Source: Pelagibius sp048268885
GTDB lineage: Bacteria > Pseudomonadota > Alphaproteobacteria > Kiloniellales > Kiloniellaceae
NCBI GenBank assembly: GCA_048268885.1
Contig: JBLWUP010000015.1
Coordinates: forward strand, 1-64,000
DNA length: 64,000 nt
Direction: 5' to 3'
Shown here: positions 33,953-46,107 of the stretch, piece after piece
Numbering within the stretch: position 1 is the stretch's first letter
How the letters are laid out: each line of letters starts with the position of its first letter
Notes under the pieces: generated by a model
The model's input: only the letters and a program-made list of their open reading frames with translations
What the model was told of the DNA's origin: nothing
Databases searched by the model: none
Translations under genes and position numbers: made by a program

Positions 33953-35272
33953 TCAGTGCTTGGCGAGCACGCCGCGCAGCTTGGTGAAGATCTCGTCGAT
34001 ATGACTGTCCTCGCAGACCAGCGGCGGCGAGACCAAGGCGCTGTCGCCGGTCATCTTCACCATGCAGCCGGCATCGTAGAGTTCCTGCATCACTTCCAGG
34101 CCGCGCACACCCGGCTTGCCCTTCGGCGCCAGATCGACACCGCCGATCATGCCGTAGCCGCGGATGTCGGTGACCACCGAAAGATCCTTCAGCGAATAGA
34201 GCGCGTCCAGGAACTTCGGGGTCATCTTCTCGGCGCGCTCCACCAGCTTCTCTTCCTCGAAGATGTTGCGGGTGGCGATCGCCGCCGCCGAAGCGACCGG
34301 ACAACCGGAATAGGTATAGCCGTGGAACAGCTCGATGGCGTTTTCCGGCGCCGCGTCCATGAGGGTCTGGTGGATCTTGTCGTTGACGGCCACCGCGCCC
34401 ATGGGCACGACGCCGTTGGTCAGGGCCTTGGCCATGGTCACCATGTCGGGGACCACGCCGAAGCTGTCGGCGCCGAACTGCTTGCCGGTCCGCCCGAAGC
34501 CGCAGATGACCTCGTCAAAGATCAGCAGGATGCCGTGCTCGTCGCAGATCTCGCGCAGGCGCTGCAGGTAGCCCTTGGGCGGAATGAGCACGCCGGTGGA
34601 GCCGGCGATGGGCTCGACGATGCAGCAGGCGATGGAGTCCGCGCCATGCAGATCGACGAAGCGCTGCAGGTCGTCGGCCAGCTCGGCGCCGGTCTCCGGC
34701 TGCCCCACGGTGAACTTGTGCTCCGGCAGATGGGTGTGGCGCAGATGGCAGGCGCCGGGCAGGCCCAGGCCGAAGGCCTTCTTGTTGTTGACCATGCCGG
34801 CGACGGTGAGGCCGCCGAAGTTGACGCCGTGGTAGGCGCGCTCGCGCCCGACCAGCCGCAGGCGCTGCCCCTCGCCCTTGGCCTTGTGGTAGGCCAGGGC
34901 AATCTTCAGCGCCGTCTCCACGGCTTCGGAGCCGGAGTTGGAGAAGAACACATGGTCGAGGTCGGCCGGCGTCACGGCGGCAAGGCGCCGCGCCAGCTCG
35001 AAGGACGCCGGATGCCCGAACTGGAAGGGCGGCACGTAGTCCATCTTGGTCAGGGCTTCGTTCACCGCCTCGGCGATCTCGCGGCGGCCGTGGCCGGCGG
35101 CGACACAGAACAGGCCCGCCGAGCCGTCGATGACCTGGTCGCCGTGGTCGGTGGTGAAGTACATGCCCTGGGCGGCCGTCAGGATGCGCGGGTTCGCCTT
35201 GAAGTGGCGGTTCGCCGTGAAGGGCATCCAATGCTGTTCGAGCGAGTTGGGAATCGGCGGGATGAAGTTCAT
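33953..35272 (-). CDS. Omega-amino acid–pyruvate aminotransferase (class III)
   Basis: A 439-aa PLP enzyme resembling Pseudomonas beta-alanine–pyruvate transaminase: HWMPFTANRHF, the FFSNSGSEAVETALK phosphate site, LIFDEVICGFGRTG (Asp253) and PLP lysine K282 in TMAKALTNG. Likely reaction: beta-alanine or a related omega-amine plus pyruvate to the semialdehyde plus L-alanine. Alanine dehydrogenase next to it could then recycle alanine to pyruvate and ammonia. ATG 35272. The exact amine cannot be told from sequence. Confidence 0.88.
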   Translation of the reverse strand: MNFIPPIPNSLEQHWMPFTANRHFKANPRILTAAQGMYFTTDHGDQVIDGSAGLFCVAAGHGRREIAEAVNEALTKMDYVPPFQFGHPASFELARRLAAVTPADLDHVFFSNSGSEAVETALKIALAYHKAKGEGQRLRLVGRERAYHGVNFGGLTVAGMVNNKKAFGLGLPGACHLRHTHLPEHKFTVGQPETGAELADDLQRFVDLHGADSIACCIVEPIAGSTGVLIPPKGYLQRLREICDEHGILLIFDEVICGFGRTGKQFGADSFGVVPDMVTMAKALTNGVVPMGAVAVNDKIHQTLMDAAPENAIELFHGYTYSGCPVASAAAIATRNIFEEEKLVERAEKMTPKFLDALYSLKDLSVVTDIRGYGMIGGVDLAPKGKPGVRGLEVMQELYDAGCMVKMTGDSALVSPPLVCEDSHIDEIFTKLRGVLAKH

Positions 35273-35408
35273 CGACCCATCTTTCCTGCGGTTTATGGCG
35301 AGTTGATACGAAATCTTAGCGGTCAGTCTAGCCCTCCCTCAGGAAGGCGGGCTAGACCCAATCGGCGGGCATCCGTGAGGCCAGGGAGCCCCTCCCCGGC
35401 CCCCTTTT

Positions 35409-36527
35409 CTAGAAACCGAGGGCCTCTTCGGCCGGCACGTAGTCCAGGCCGTGGGCGTCGGCCACGGCCTTGTAGGTCACCTTGCCGCCTGCCACGTTCA
35501 GGCCCGCCTTCAGGTGCGGATCGTCGGCCAGGGCCTTGCGGTGGCCCTTGTCGGCCAGGGCCAGGGCAAACGGCAGGGTGGCGTTGTTGAGGGCAATGGT
35601 CGAGGTGCGGGCCACGGCGCCGGGCATGTTGGTCACGCAGTAGTGGACCGCGCCCTCTTCGATGTAGGTCGGGTCGGAATGGGTGGTGCCATGCGACGTC
35701 TCGAAGCAGCCGCCCTGGTCGATGGCGATGTCGACCAGGGCCGAGCCCGGGCGCATCTGGCGGACCATCTCGCGGGTCACCAGCTTGGGCGCCGCGGCGC
35801 CCGGCACCAGCACGGCGCCGATCACCAAGTCCGCGTCGATGACATGGCGCTCGATGGCATCGACGGTCGAATAGATGGTGTTCAGCATCGGGCCGAACTG
35901 CAGGTCCAGTTCGTAGAGGCGTTCCAGGGAGCGGTCGATCACCGTCACGTGGGCCTCCATGCCCATGGCCATGCGCGCCGCATTGGTGCCGGAGACGCCG
36001 CCGCCGATGATGACGACCCTGGCGGCCGCCACGCCCGGCACGCCGCCCAGCAGCATCCCGGAGCCGCCTTGTTCTTTCTCCAGGCAGTGCGCGCCGACCT
36101 GCACCGACATGCGCCCGGCCACTTCGCTCATGGGCGCCAGCAGCGGCAGGCCGCCGCGCGCGTTGGTCACGGTCTCGTAGGCCACGGCGATGCAGCCGGA
36201 ATTGATCAGGCCCTTCGTCTGCTCCAGGTCGGGCGCCAGGTGCAGGTAGGTGAAGAGCAGCTGGCCCTCGCGCAGCCGCGCGTATTCGGCCGGCTGCGGT
36301 TCCTTCACCTTCACGATCATCTCGGCCTTGGCGAAAACGCTTTCCGCGTCCGGCGCGACCTCGGCGCCGGCGGCCTTGTAGTCGGCGTCGGTGAAACCGA
36401 TTCCCTCACCCGCCTTGGTCTCGACCATGACTTTGTGGCCGTGATGAACCAGCTCGCGGACCGAGGACGGCACCAGGCCCACCCGGTATTCGTGGTTCTT
36501 CACTTCCTTTGGCACGCCGACCAGCAT
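35409..36527 (-). CDS. ald: Alanine dehydrogenase
   Basis: A 372-aa NAD-dependent enzyme interconverting L-alanine with pyruvate and ammonia. It has MLVGVPKEVKNHEYRVGLVP, the substrate residues in the YLHLAP region, the NAD motif VVIIGGGVSGTNAARMA and DIAIDQGGCFETSHGTTHSD. ATG 36527 opens the conserved N-terminus; 14 residues upstream are discarded. It lies 136 nt from the aminotransferase on the same strand. No AldR/Lrp regulator is adjacent. Confidence 0.94.
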   Translation of the reverse strand: MLVGVPKEVKNHEYRVGLVPSSVRELVHHGHKVMVETKAGEGIGFTDADYKAAGAEVAPDAESVFAKAEMIVKVKEPQPAEYARLREGQLLFTYLHLAPDLEQTKGLINSGCIAVAYETVTNARGGLPLLAPMSEVAGRMSVQVGAHCLEKEQGGSGMLLGGVPGVAAARVVIIGGGVSGTNAARMAMGMEAHVTVIDRSLERLYELDLQFGPMLNTIYSTVDAIERHVIDADLVIGAVLVPGAAAPKLVTREMVRQMRPGSALVDIAIDQGGCFETSHGTTHSDPTYIEEGAVHYCVTNMPGAVARTSTIALNNATLPFALALADKGHRKALADDPHLKAGLNVAGGKVTYKAVADAHGLDYVPAEEALGF

Positions 36528-36712
36528 TTGGCTTGTCCTCTCCGGCTTGGCGGCCCGGCATGGTGCCAAGCCCGCGAACTCATATCACTGAAGCGCCGGC
36601 GCGGCCCCTCGCCGCCCGGCGCAGACTGCAGCCTAGGCGGTTCATTGGTATGCTTCCAGTGCCAGTTTTTCTCAGGGAGTGAGGCCAGAGGCCAGCGCGA
36701 CCACCCAGCCGA

Positions 36713-37516
36713 TCAGTCGGCCAGCAGGGTCTCGTGCAGGGCGTTCCAGCTCTGCTGGTCCGGGGCCATGAGCAGGCCGAGGTCGCGGTAGCGGGGGGCG
36801 GTGTAGGCCGTGCCGTCGAAGCAGAGCGCCGTGCCGCCGGCCTCACGGTGCAGCAGGGTGCCGGGGACGTGGTCCCAGGGCATCAGCCGGGTGAAGAGAG
36901 AGAAATGGATATCCCCCGCGGCCAGGCGCAGGTATTCCGCCCCGGCGCAGCGCAGGGACTTCACCGCCATCACGCGGCTGCGGCGCTGCTCGACCTTGCG
37001 CGCCAGTTCGCGCGGCGCGTAGCTGGAGGCATGCAGGCTGCCGGTCATGCGCGCGGGCGCATCCGGGGTGGCGACTTGCAGGCGCTTGCCGTTCATCCAG
37101 GCCCCGCCGCCGCGCTCGGCGACGCCGAAGCGCCCGCTGACGGGCTCCAGGATCCAGGCGGCCTGGCTCTCGCCGTTCTGCACCAGGGCGACCATGATGG
37201 CGAAGGTCGGGCGGCCATGGGCGAAGTTACGGGTGCCGTCGATAGGGTCGATGATCCAGACCGGCGCGTCACTGGTCAGTTGATCCATCAGCGAGGGATC
37301 GGCGTGCACGCCCTCCTCGCCGACCACCAGGGAGCCGGGCAGCAGATCCTGCAGGCGGGCGGTCAGCAGCTGCTCTACCGCGACGTCGACCACGGTGACC
37401 AGCTCGCCGGCGACCTTCTCTTCGATCTCGTGCGCCGCGAGCGCCTGGAAACGGGGCAGCACATCCGCCGCGGCGATTTCCTCGATGAGCGCGGAGACTT
37501 TGGCGATATCGATCAA
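36713..37516 (-). CDS. Inositol monophosphatase-family phosphatase
   Basis: A 267-aa Mg-dependent phosphatase. The metal site is VVGEEG followed by WIIDPIDGTRNFAHG (the D-P-I/L-D-G-T motif), and the C-terminal motif is MPWDHVPGTLLHREAGG. The family covers inositol-1-phosphatase, histidinol phosphatase and CysQ-like enzymes; which one is unknown. A TTG at 37516 with GAGG 6 nt upstream is the most plausible start; an ATG at 37591 would add a non-family extension. Confidence 0.85.
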   Translation of the reverse strand: MIDIAKVSALIEEIAAADVLPRFQALAAHEIEEKVAGELVTVVDVAVEQLLTARLQDLLPGSLVVGEEGVHADPSLMDQLTSDAPVWIIDPIDGTRNFAHGRPTFAIMVALVQNGESQAAWILEPVSGRFGVAERGGGAWMNGKRLQVATPDAPARMTGSLHASSYAPRELARKVEQRRSRVMAVKSLRCAGAEYLRLAAGDIHFSLFTRLMPWDHVPGTLLHREAGGTALCFDGTAYTAPRYRDLGLLMAPDQQSWNALHETLLAD

Positions 37517-37601
37517 GCGGACCTCAGGATCAGGACTCGGGGAATGCGGGACAGAAGATAACTCGCGGGCGGGGCTAAAGAAAATGCGCAAGCGCAGAAG
37601 G

Positions 37602-37631
37602 AAAAAGGGCCGCGGCGATGCCGCGGCCCTT
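37602..37631 (-). terminator. Intrinsic terminator of groESL
   Basis: AAGGGCCGCGG (37605-37615) pairs with CCGCGGCCCTT (37621-37631) over a 5-nt loop. On the minus strand the stem is followed by TTTTT (37606-37602). It lies 41 nt beyond the groEL stop. Confidence 0.85.
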
Positions 37632-37671
37632 AATCCGGTACTCTTGGCCAGTGGCCGTGAGCGAAACAGGC

Positions 37672-39330
<1,659 letters not shown>

Positions 39331-39345
39331 ATCTGGTTCTCTTCC

Positions 39346-39633
39346 TTATTGCATAACGCCCATGATGTCGGACTCGCGCATGATCAACATGGTCTTGCCG
39401 TCCAACTTCACTTCCGTCCCGGACCACTTGCCGTAAAGGACCTTGTCGCCCTTTTTGACGTCCAGAGCATTCAGCTTGCCGTCGTCGCCACGGGTACCGG
39501 GACCCACGGCAATGACCTTGCCTTGCATAGGCTTTTCTTTAGCCGTGTCGGGAATGATGATGCCGCCGGCGGTCTTCTGCTCTTCTTCCAGCGGTTCCAC
39601 CACGACACGATCATGCAGCGGCCTGAATTTCAT
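39346..39633 (-). CDS. groES: 10-kDa co-chaperonin GroES
   Basis: A 95-aa lid protein for GroEL. It begins MKFRPLHDRVVVEPLEEE and has the mobile loop EEQKTAGGIIIPDTAKEKP, then GKVIAVGPGTR and VLYGKWSGTEVKLDG. It is the first gene of the groESL operon. Confidence 0.99.
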   Translation of the reverse strand: MKFRPLHDRVVVEPLEEEQKTAGGIIIPDTAKEKPMQGKVIAVGPGTRGDDGKLNALDVKKGDKVLYGKWSGTEVKLDGKTMLIMRESDIMGVMQ

Positions 39634-39727
39634 GGAACTTTACCCTGTTTGATGTGTGTGTAGATTGGCGCGGGGCCCGTAAATGGCCAGATCAGCCCGC
39701 CAGGAAACCCCTGCCTGCTCGTCTCGG

Positions 39728-39754
39728 TTAGCACTCAACGGTCGTGAGTGCTAG
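39728..39754 (-). promoter_or_regulatory. CIRCE operator of groESL
   Basis: TTAGCACTC (39728-39736), a 9-nt spacer and GAGTGCTAG (39746-39754) match the CIRCE consensus TTAGCACTC-N9-GAGTGCTAA at 17 of 18 arm positions. HrcA binds this site and represses groESL until heat shock. It lies 94 nt ahead of the groES start, just downstream of the -10 box. Confidence 0.95.
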
Positions 39755-39759
39755 CGAGC

Positions 39760-39783
39760 ATATAAAAGTCGGGAGCGGCGGAG

Positions 39784-39787
<4 letters not shown>
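39760..39787 (-). promoter_or_regulatory. groESL promoter overlapping the hflX stop codon
   Basis: On the minus strand TTGACT (39787-39782) and TTATAT (39765-39760) are spaced by 16 nt, close to sigma-70/sigma-32 consensus. The TGA inside TTGACT is the hflX stop codon, so the promoter is partly embedded in the end of hflX. The expected start of transcription falls within CIRCE. Confidence 0.7.
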
Positions 39788-41136
<1,349 letters not shown>

Positions 41137-41236
41137 AGGGATCGGCGGCGCCGGGCGCCGCCCCTCTCATTCAGGCTTTTTTGCTTCAGGGCGAGCTTGC
41201 CTGCAAAGACAGCCTTGGTCACGACCGTGCCGATTT

Positions 41237-41494
41237 TCAGCCCTCGGCCGCTTCTTCTTCCTTGCTGGGATCGAAGAGCTGAACCGGAGTCGCGGGCATC
41301 ACGGTCGAAATGGCGTGCTTGTAGACGAGCTGCGAATGTGCATCGCGCCGCAGAAGAACAGAGAAATTATCAAACCAAGTAACAATACCCTGCAGCTTGA
41401 CGCCGTTGACCAGAAAGACTGTCACAGGGACTTTGTTCTTCCGAATGTGATTGAGAAATACGTCCTGCACACTTTGATTTTTTTCAGCGGCCAT
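41237..41494 (-). CDS. hfq: RNA chaperone Hfq
   Basis: An 85-aa Sm-like hexameric RNA chaperone that pairs small RNAs with mRNAs. It begins with the QSVQDVFLNHIRKNKVPVTV Sm1 motif region and has the Sm2 motif LVYKHAISTVMP. It ends in a short acidic tail (SKEEEAAEG). The 200 nt upstream carry no gene. Confidence 0.98.
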   Translation of the reverse strand: MAAEKNQSVQDVFLNHIRKNKVPVTVFLVNGVKLQGIVTWFDNFSVLLRRDAHSQLVYKHAISTVMPATPVQLFDPSKEEEAAEG

Positions 41495-41694
41495 TTTCGC
41501 ACCTTGTTCTTGTTCTTAACGACGGTCGTCTGTGTTTATTCTGGCCTTGCAGCCCATTACTTCAGGTCTTCTGCAGTGCAGTTGCCCCATCAGGCCTGCG
41601 GCGCGCCCAAGCGCGAGCCCAGACAGCCCTTCCTAACACGGCTTTTGGGAAATGAAAAACCATCCTGTCGGGGTAGACCAAGCGGTGATTTTAG

Positions 41695-42393
41695 TTACGA
41701 GAAGTCACTTATTTGCTGTTCAACCTTGCCGATTTCAAGGGCCGAGAGGGTGAGTTGCGCAAAGGATTTGCAGTCGCTCACGTGGTAGGCGAGAGGCAGG
41801 TTTCCGAACTCCCCTTCCGCCGGCGGTTCGGGGCGGACCAGCACGGCGGTGCAGCCGCTGTTCCCGGCGCAGAGAATATCGATGTCGGTGTCGCCGACGA
41901 ACCAGACCTCCGGCCCGGCGTCGATGCCGCTGCCGGCCAGGGCGAAGTCGACGACCTCGGGCGACGGCTTGTCCTTGGCGGCGTCCGCCGCGCCCACCAG
42001 GGGCCCGAAGTAGCGATCCCATCCCAGCTCGGCGGCCTCCAGGCGCAGCAGGCGCCCGCGCTTGTTGCTGACCACGCCGAGCAGCAGGTCCTCGGCCGAC
42101 GCCAGGGACTGCAGCATCTCGGCCGCGCCGGGCAAGGCCCGCAGCTGCTCCAGGTGATCGGCCTCGTAGGTGCGGTAGAAGACCTCTGTCGCCTCGTCCG
42201 CCCGCGCACCGAAGAGCTCGGGAAAGCTGTCGCGGGCCGACTTACGGACGTTCCGGCGCGTTTCCTCCAGGGTCCAGGGGCGCCGGCCCAAGGCCTCGAA
42301 GGTGGCGGTCATCGCGTGGTGGATCACTGCCCAGCTGTCGACCAGGGTGTTGTCCCAGTCGAAGAGAATGGCTTTCGGGGATGGCACGGTCAT
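41695..42393 (-). CDS. HAD-family hydrolase
   Basis: A 232-aa HAD phosphatase with motif I FDWDNTLVDSW, motif II VVSNKRG, motif III KDKPSPEVV and motif IV FVGDTDIDILCA. The Trp/Asn variation in DxDxT (D-W-D-N-T) is typical of the Gph-like branch found next to dat in this group. The ATG overlaps the dat stop (ATGA), so the pair is coupled. The substrate is unknown. Confidence 0.88.
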   Translation of the reverse strand: MTVPSPKAILFDWDNTLVDSWAVIHHAMTATFEALGRRPWTLEETRRNVRKSARDSFPELFGARADEATEVFYRTYEADHLEQLRALPGAAEMLQSLASAEDLLLGVVSNKRGRLLRLEAAELGWDRYFGPLVGAADAAKDKPSPEVVDFALAGSGIDAGPEVWFVGDTDIDILCAGNSGCTAVLVRPEPPAEGEFGNLPLAYHVSDCKSFAQLTLSALEIGKVEQQISDFS

Positions 42394-43253
42394 GCCGTCT
42401 GCTTCAGGCTCTGCATGTAGTCGATGTAGTGCTGGCGCAGCTTGCCGGTCAGGATCCCCGGGTGGCCGTTGCCGATCGGCTGGCCGTCCAGCTCGGTGAT
42501 CGGCAGCACCAGGGAGGTGCTGGAGGTCAGGAAGGCTTCCTTCGCCGCCTTGGCCTCCTCCACCGAGAAGGCCCGCTCTTCCAGGTCGTAACCCTCGGTC
42601 CGGATCAGGTTCAGCAGGGTGTGCCGGGTGATGCCGCCGAGGATCGAATGGGTGGCGTCGCGGGTCACGACCTTGTTGTCCTGGGTCACGATCCAGGCGT
42701 TGGTCGAGGTGCCCTCGGTCACCATGCCGTCCTTATCGACCTGCCAGGCCTCGTAGGCCCCCGCCTCCACCGCGGCCTGCTTGCCGAGGATGTTCGGCAG
42801 CAGCGAGACCGACTTGATGTCGCAGCGGTCCCAGCGCTGGTCGGCCACGGTGATGACCTTCAGCCCCTCTTCCAGCAGTTGCTTGCTGTGCGGCTTGGTC
42901 TGGCGCGTGGTCATCACCAGTGCCGGCCGGGCGCCCTTGGGAAACTTGTGGTCGCGCGGCGCCACGCCACGTGTCACCTGCATGTAGAGGAATCCGTTGG
43001 AAAGGCCGTTGCGGCGCATCAGCTCGCGCGACACCAGCTTCAGGGCCGGGCGCGTCATCGGCTCCTCGATGCGCAGTTCGCTCAGCGAGCGGTCGAGGCG
43101 GTCGAGATGCAGGTCCTCGTCCACCAGGATGCCGTTGAAGACCGGCACCACTTCGTAGACGCCGTCGGCGAACTGGTAGCCGCGGTCCTCGATGTGTACG
43201 GCGGCTTCACGATGCGGCACGTAGCGGCCGTTGACGTAGGCTTGACGAGGCAT
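42390..43253 (-). CDS. dat: D-amino acid aminotransferase (class IV)
   Basis: A 287-aa fold-type-IV PLP enzyme, probably D-alanine transaminase, supplying or consuming D-Ala/D-Glu. It has the PLP lysine K147 in RCDIKSVSLLPN, VTEGTSTNAWIV and ILGGITRHTLL. The start at 43253 opens MPRQAYVNGRYVPHREAAVH and has AAGGAGAGG upstream; the longer form from 43277 is less likely. Branched-chain aminotransferase is the alternative, but the IEDRGYQFADGVYEVV segment favours Dat. Confidence 0.88.
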   Translation of the reverse strand: MPRQAYVNGRYVPHREAAVHIEDRGYQFADGVYEVVPVFNGILVDEDLHLDRLDRSLSELRIEEPMTRPALKLVSRELMRRNGLSNGFLYMQVTRGVAPRDHKFPKGARPALVMTTRQTKPHSKQLLEEGLKVITVADQRWDRCDIKSVSLLPNILGKQAAVEAGAYEAWQVDKDGMVTEGTSTNAWIVTQDNKVVTRDATHSILGGITRHTLLNLIRTEGYDLEERAFSVEEAKAAKEAFLTSSTSLVLPITELDGQPIGNGHPGILTGKLRQHYIDYMQSLKQTA

Positions 43254-43311
43254 CCGCAGCCTCTCCTTTCGATACATATAAACCCACCAGCCGGATTCTC
43301 CGGCCGCGATC

Positions 43312-44688
43312 CTAGAAAAACTCGAGCTTCACGGCAAAGAGCTTCTCGACCTTCTTCACCGTTTCGGAGCGGGCGAAAATCACCACCAGATCGTTCGGCC
43401 GCGTGACGGTGTCGCCGCGCGGGATGATGACCTCGTCGCCGCGCACGATGGCGCCGACGATGACTCCGTTGGGCAGGCGCGCATCGCGGATCGGCACGCC
43501 GACCAGGCTGGAGGTCTCCAAGGCCTCCGCCTCGATCACCTCGCCGAAATCCTCGCTCAGGGAGTGGACCGAACGAATGCGCCCGCGGCGCACGTGCTGC
43601 AGAATCTTGGAGACCGTGATCGCGCGCGGACTGACCACGGTGTCGATGCCGAGGGTGCCGACCAGCGGGCCGTAGGAAGTCTTGTTGATCAGCGTGACGG
43701 CGCGCTTGCAGCCGTAGCGCTTGGCCAGCAGCGAGGTGAGGATGTTCACCTCGTCGTCGTTGGAGACGGCGATGACCGTCTCGGCGATGGCGGCGTTGGC
43801 CTCGTCCAGGATCTCGGTGTCGAGGGCGTCGCCGTGGATCACCACCGTGCGCTGCAGGGCCTGGGCCACGGTCTCGGCACGGCGCTTGTCGACCTCGATC
43901 ACCTTGAGGTTCACCTGGGGGTGGTTCTTTTCCACGGCGGTGGCGAGGTTCAGGCCGATGTTGCCGCCACCGACGATGATCACCCGGCGGGCTTCCTTTT
44001 CCTCATGGCCGAAGGCCGCCATGGTGCGCGCCAGGTGGCTGGTATCGGCCACCAGGTAGACGTCATCGCCGGCCCGCATGTCGTCGTCCGGCGTCGGCAC
44101 GAAGCCTTTGCCGTCGCGCGAAATGCCGATGACCACGATGTGCAGATCGGGAAACAGCGCCGTGAGCTGACGCAGCGGCGTGTTGATGACCGGCGTTTCC
44201 TCGCTGCAGTGCAGGCCGATGAGACTGACCTTGCCATCGGCCAGGGGCTGCACGTCGAAGGCGCCGGGCAGCTGAAGGCGCCGCTCGATGGCGCGCGCCA
44301 CCTCGATCTCCGGCGAGATGATCACGTCGATGGGCATGTTGTCGCGGCTGAAGAGGTCCGACCACATGGGCTCCAGGTAGCTCTGATGGCGCACCCGGGC
44401 GATCTTGGTCGGGACTTCGAAGATCGAATGGCAGATCTGGCAGGCCACCATGTTCACTTCGTCGGCGTAGGTCACGGCGATGACCATCTCGGCATCGGCG
44501 GCGCCGGCGCTTTCCAGCACGTCCGGGTGGGAGGCGAAGCCGACCAGGCCCTTCACATCCAGGGAATCGGTGATCTTCTCGATCAGCTCCCGGGACTGGT
44601 CGATGACCGTCACGTCGGCGTTTTCGCTCGACAGGTAGCGTGCGATGTTGAAGCCGACCTGGCCGGCACCGCAGATAATGACCTTCAT
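43312..44688 (-). CDS. trkA: Trk potassium uptake regulator TrkA
   Basis: A 458-aa cytoplasmic subunit gating TrkH/TrkG potassium channels. It has two RCK-N NAD-binding units (IICGAGQVGFNIAR at the start; VIIVGGGNIGLNLA at about 235) each followed by an RCK-C domain. It lies 27 nt after ntrX, forming the ntrYX–trkA run found across Rhodospirillales. Confidence 0.95.
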   Translation of the reverse strand: MKVIICGAGQVGFNIARYLSSENADVTVIDQSRELIEKITDSLDVKGLVGFASHPDVLESAGAADAEMVIAVTYADEVNMVACQICHSIFEVPTKIARVRHQSYLEPMWSDLFSRDNMPIDVIISPEIEVARAIERRLQLPGAFDVQPLADGKVSLIGLHCSEETPVINTPLRQLTALFPDLHIVVIGISRDGKGFVPTPDDDMRAGDDVYLVADTSHLARTMAAFGHEEKEARRVIIVGGGNIGLNLATAVEKNHPQVNLKVIEVDKRRAETVAQALQRTVVIHGDALDTEILDEANAAIAETVIAVSNDDEVNILTSLLAKRYGCKRAVTLINKTSYGPLVGTLGIDTVVSPRAITVSKILQHVRRGRIRSVHSLSEDFGEVIEAEALETSSLVGVPIRDARLPNGVIVGAIVRGDEVIIPRGDTVTRPNDLVVIFARSETVKKVEKLFAVKLEFF

Positions 44689-44715
44689 GCTCTAGTTAGC
44701 TCCGCTGTCGCTCAT

Positions 44716-46107
44716 TCACGCGCGTTCGACCGTGCCGACGCCCAGAGAGCGCAGCTTGCGGTGCAGGGCCGAGCGTTCCATGCCTACGAAAGTGGCGGTA
44801 CGGGAAATGTTGCCGCCGAAACGCATGACCTGGGCTTCCAGGTACTTGCGCTCGAAAACCTCGCGGGCTTCGCGCAGCGGCAGGGACATGATCTCCTCGC
44901 CCGTTTCGCCCGGCAGGGAGGCGGGCGAGGAAGCGCCGATCTCCGGCGGCAGCATGTCCGGGCGCACCGCGTCCTGCGGGCGCCCCGGCGCCATGATCAG
45001 AACCCATTCGATGACGTTGCGCAGCTGGCGCACGTTGCCCGGCCATTCGTAGGCCCGCAAGGCCGCCAGGGCGTCGTCGCTCAGATCGCGCGGCGGCAGG
45101 CCGGCGTTCTCGGCGGCCCGCTCCATGAAATAGGCGACCAGTCCCGGAATGTCCTCGCGCCGCTCGCGCAGCGCCGGCACCTCGATCGGCACCACGTTCA
45201 GCCGGTAGAACAGGTCCTCGCGGAACTGGCCCCCGGCGATCAGCGACGGCAGGTCCCGGTTGGTCGCGGCGATGACGCGCACGTCGACGGCAATGCGGTT
45301 GTTGCCGCCGACCCTTTGGAAGGTCTGTTCCTGCAGGACACGCACGATCTTGCCCTGTGTCTCCAGCGGCATGTCGGCGACTTCGTCCAGGAACAGGGTG
45401 CCGCCATGGGCGCGCTCGAAAGTGCCGATCTTGCCGGCGCTGTCGCCCTCGTCCTGATCCGGCTCGATGCCGAAGAGTTCGGGCTCCAGCCGGTCCGGGT
45501 GCATGGTCGCGCAGTTAAGCGCCACGAAGGGCTCCACCGCCCGGTGCGAACAGGCATGCAGCTGGCGGGCGACCACTTCCTTGCCCGCGCCGGCCGGTCC
45601 GGTGATCAGCACGCGGCTGCCGGTCGGCGCCACCTTGCGAATGGCTTGGCTGACCTGTTGGAACCATGCGGAGGAACCGATCAGGTCTTCCGACTGTCCG
45701 ACGCGCAGGCGCAATTCCTCGTTCTCGCTGCGCAGCCGCGCGGCCTCGATCGCGCGCTGCACGATCAGCAGCAGACGATCGGATTTGAACGGCTTTTCGA
45801 TGAAGTCGTAGGCGCCCAGCTTGATGGCGTTGACCGCCGTCTCGATGTTGCCGTGGCCGGAAATCATGACCACCGGCACCGTCGGATACTCGCGTTTGAT
45901 GACGCTAAGTATCTCCATGCCGTCCAGCGTCGAGTTGTGCAGCCAGATGTCGAGAATAACGAGATTGGGGCGGCGTTGGCGCAGCAACTCCAGGGCGGTG
46001 TCGCTGTCCCCCGCATCGCGTGTTGCGTAGCCCTCATCCTCCAGGATGCCGGTAATCAGCATACGGATGTCGACTTCGTCGTCGACGATGAGAATTTCGT
46101 CACCCAT
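44716..46107 (-). CDS. ntrX: Response regulator NtrX
   Basis: A 463-aa regulator paired with NtrY, linked to nitrogen and redox/envelope control. The receiver has D10-D11, D53 (VILDIWL) and Lys in FIEKPF. The AAA+ domain has Walker A GPAGAGKEV and Walker B GGTLFLDEVADMP. The sigma-54 contact motif GAFTGA is missing; the corresponding stretch reads PDQDEGDSAGKIGTFE. The Fis-type HTH is GGNISRTATFVGMERSALHR. The start overlaps the ntrY end by 8 nt. Confidence 0.94.
   Translation of the reverse strand: MGDEILIVDDEVDIRMLITGILEDEGYATRDAGDSDTALELLRQRRPNLVILDIWLHNSTLDGMEILSVIKREYPTVPVVMISGHGNIETAVNAIKLGAYDFIEKPFKSDRLLLIVQRAIEAARLRSENEELRLRVGQSEDLIGSSAWFQQVSQAIRKVAPTGSRVLITGPAGAGKEVVARQLHACSHRAVEPFVALNCATMHPDRLEPELFGIEPDQDEGDSAGKIGTFERAHGGTLFLDEVADMPLETQGKIVRVLQEQTFQRVGGNNRIAVDVRVIAATNRDLPSLIAGGQFREDLFYRLNVVPIEVPALRERREDIPGLVAYFMERAAENAGLPPRDLSDDALAALRAYEWPGNVRQLRNVIEWVLIMAPGRPQDAVRPDMLPPEIGASSPASLPGETGEEIMSLPLREAREVFERKYLEAQVMRFGGNISRTATFVGMERSALHRKLRSLGVGTVERA

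Noticed and set aside
33953..36527. Taurine degradation cluster (tpa–ald with a MocR/TauR regulator)
   Set aside because: No sulfoacetaldehyde acetyltransferase (xsc) or tauABC is present, and the aminotransferase fits the beta-alanine–pyruvate type better.
41571..41581. CTGCAGTGCAG, a PhaR-like CTGC-N3-GCAG site upstream of hfq
   Set aside because: Only eight bases are defined, so about one or two such hits are expected by chance in 64 kb of GC-rich DNA; flanks do not extend the palindrome.
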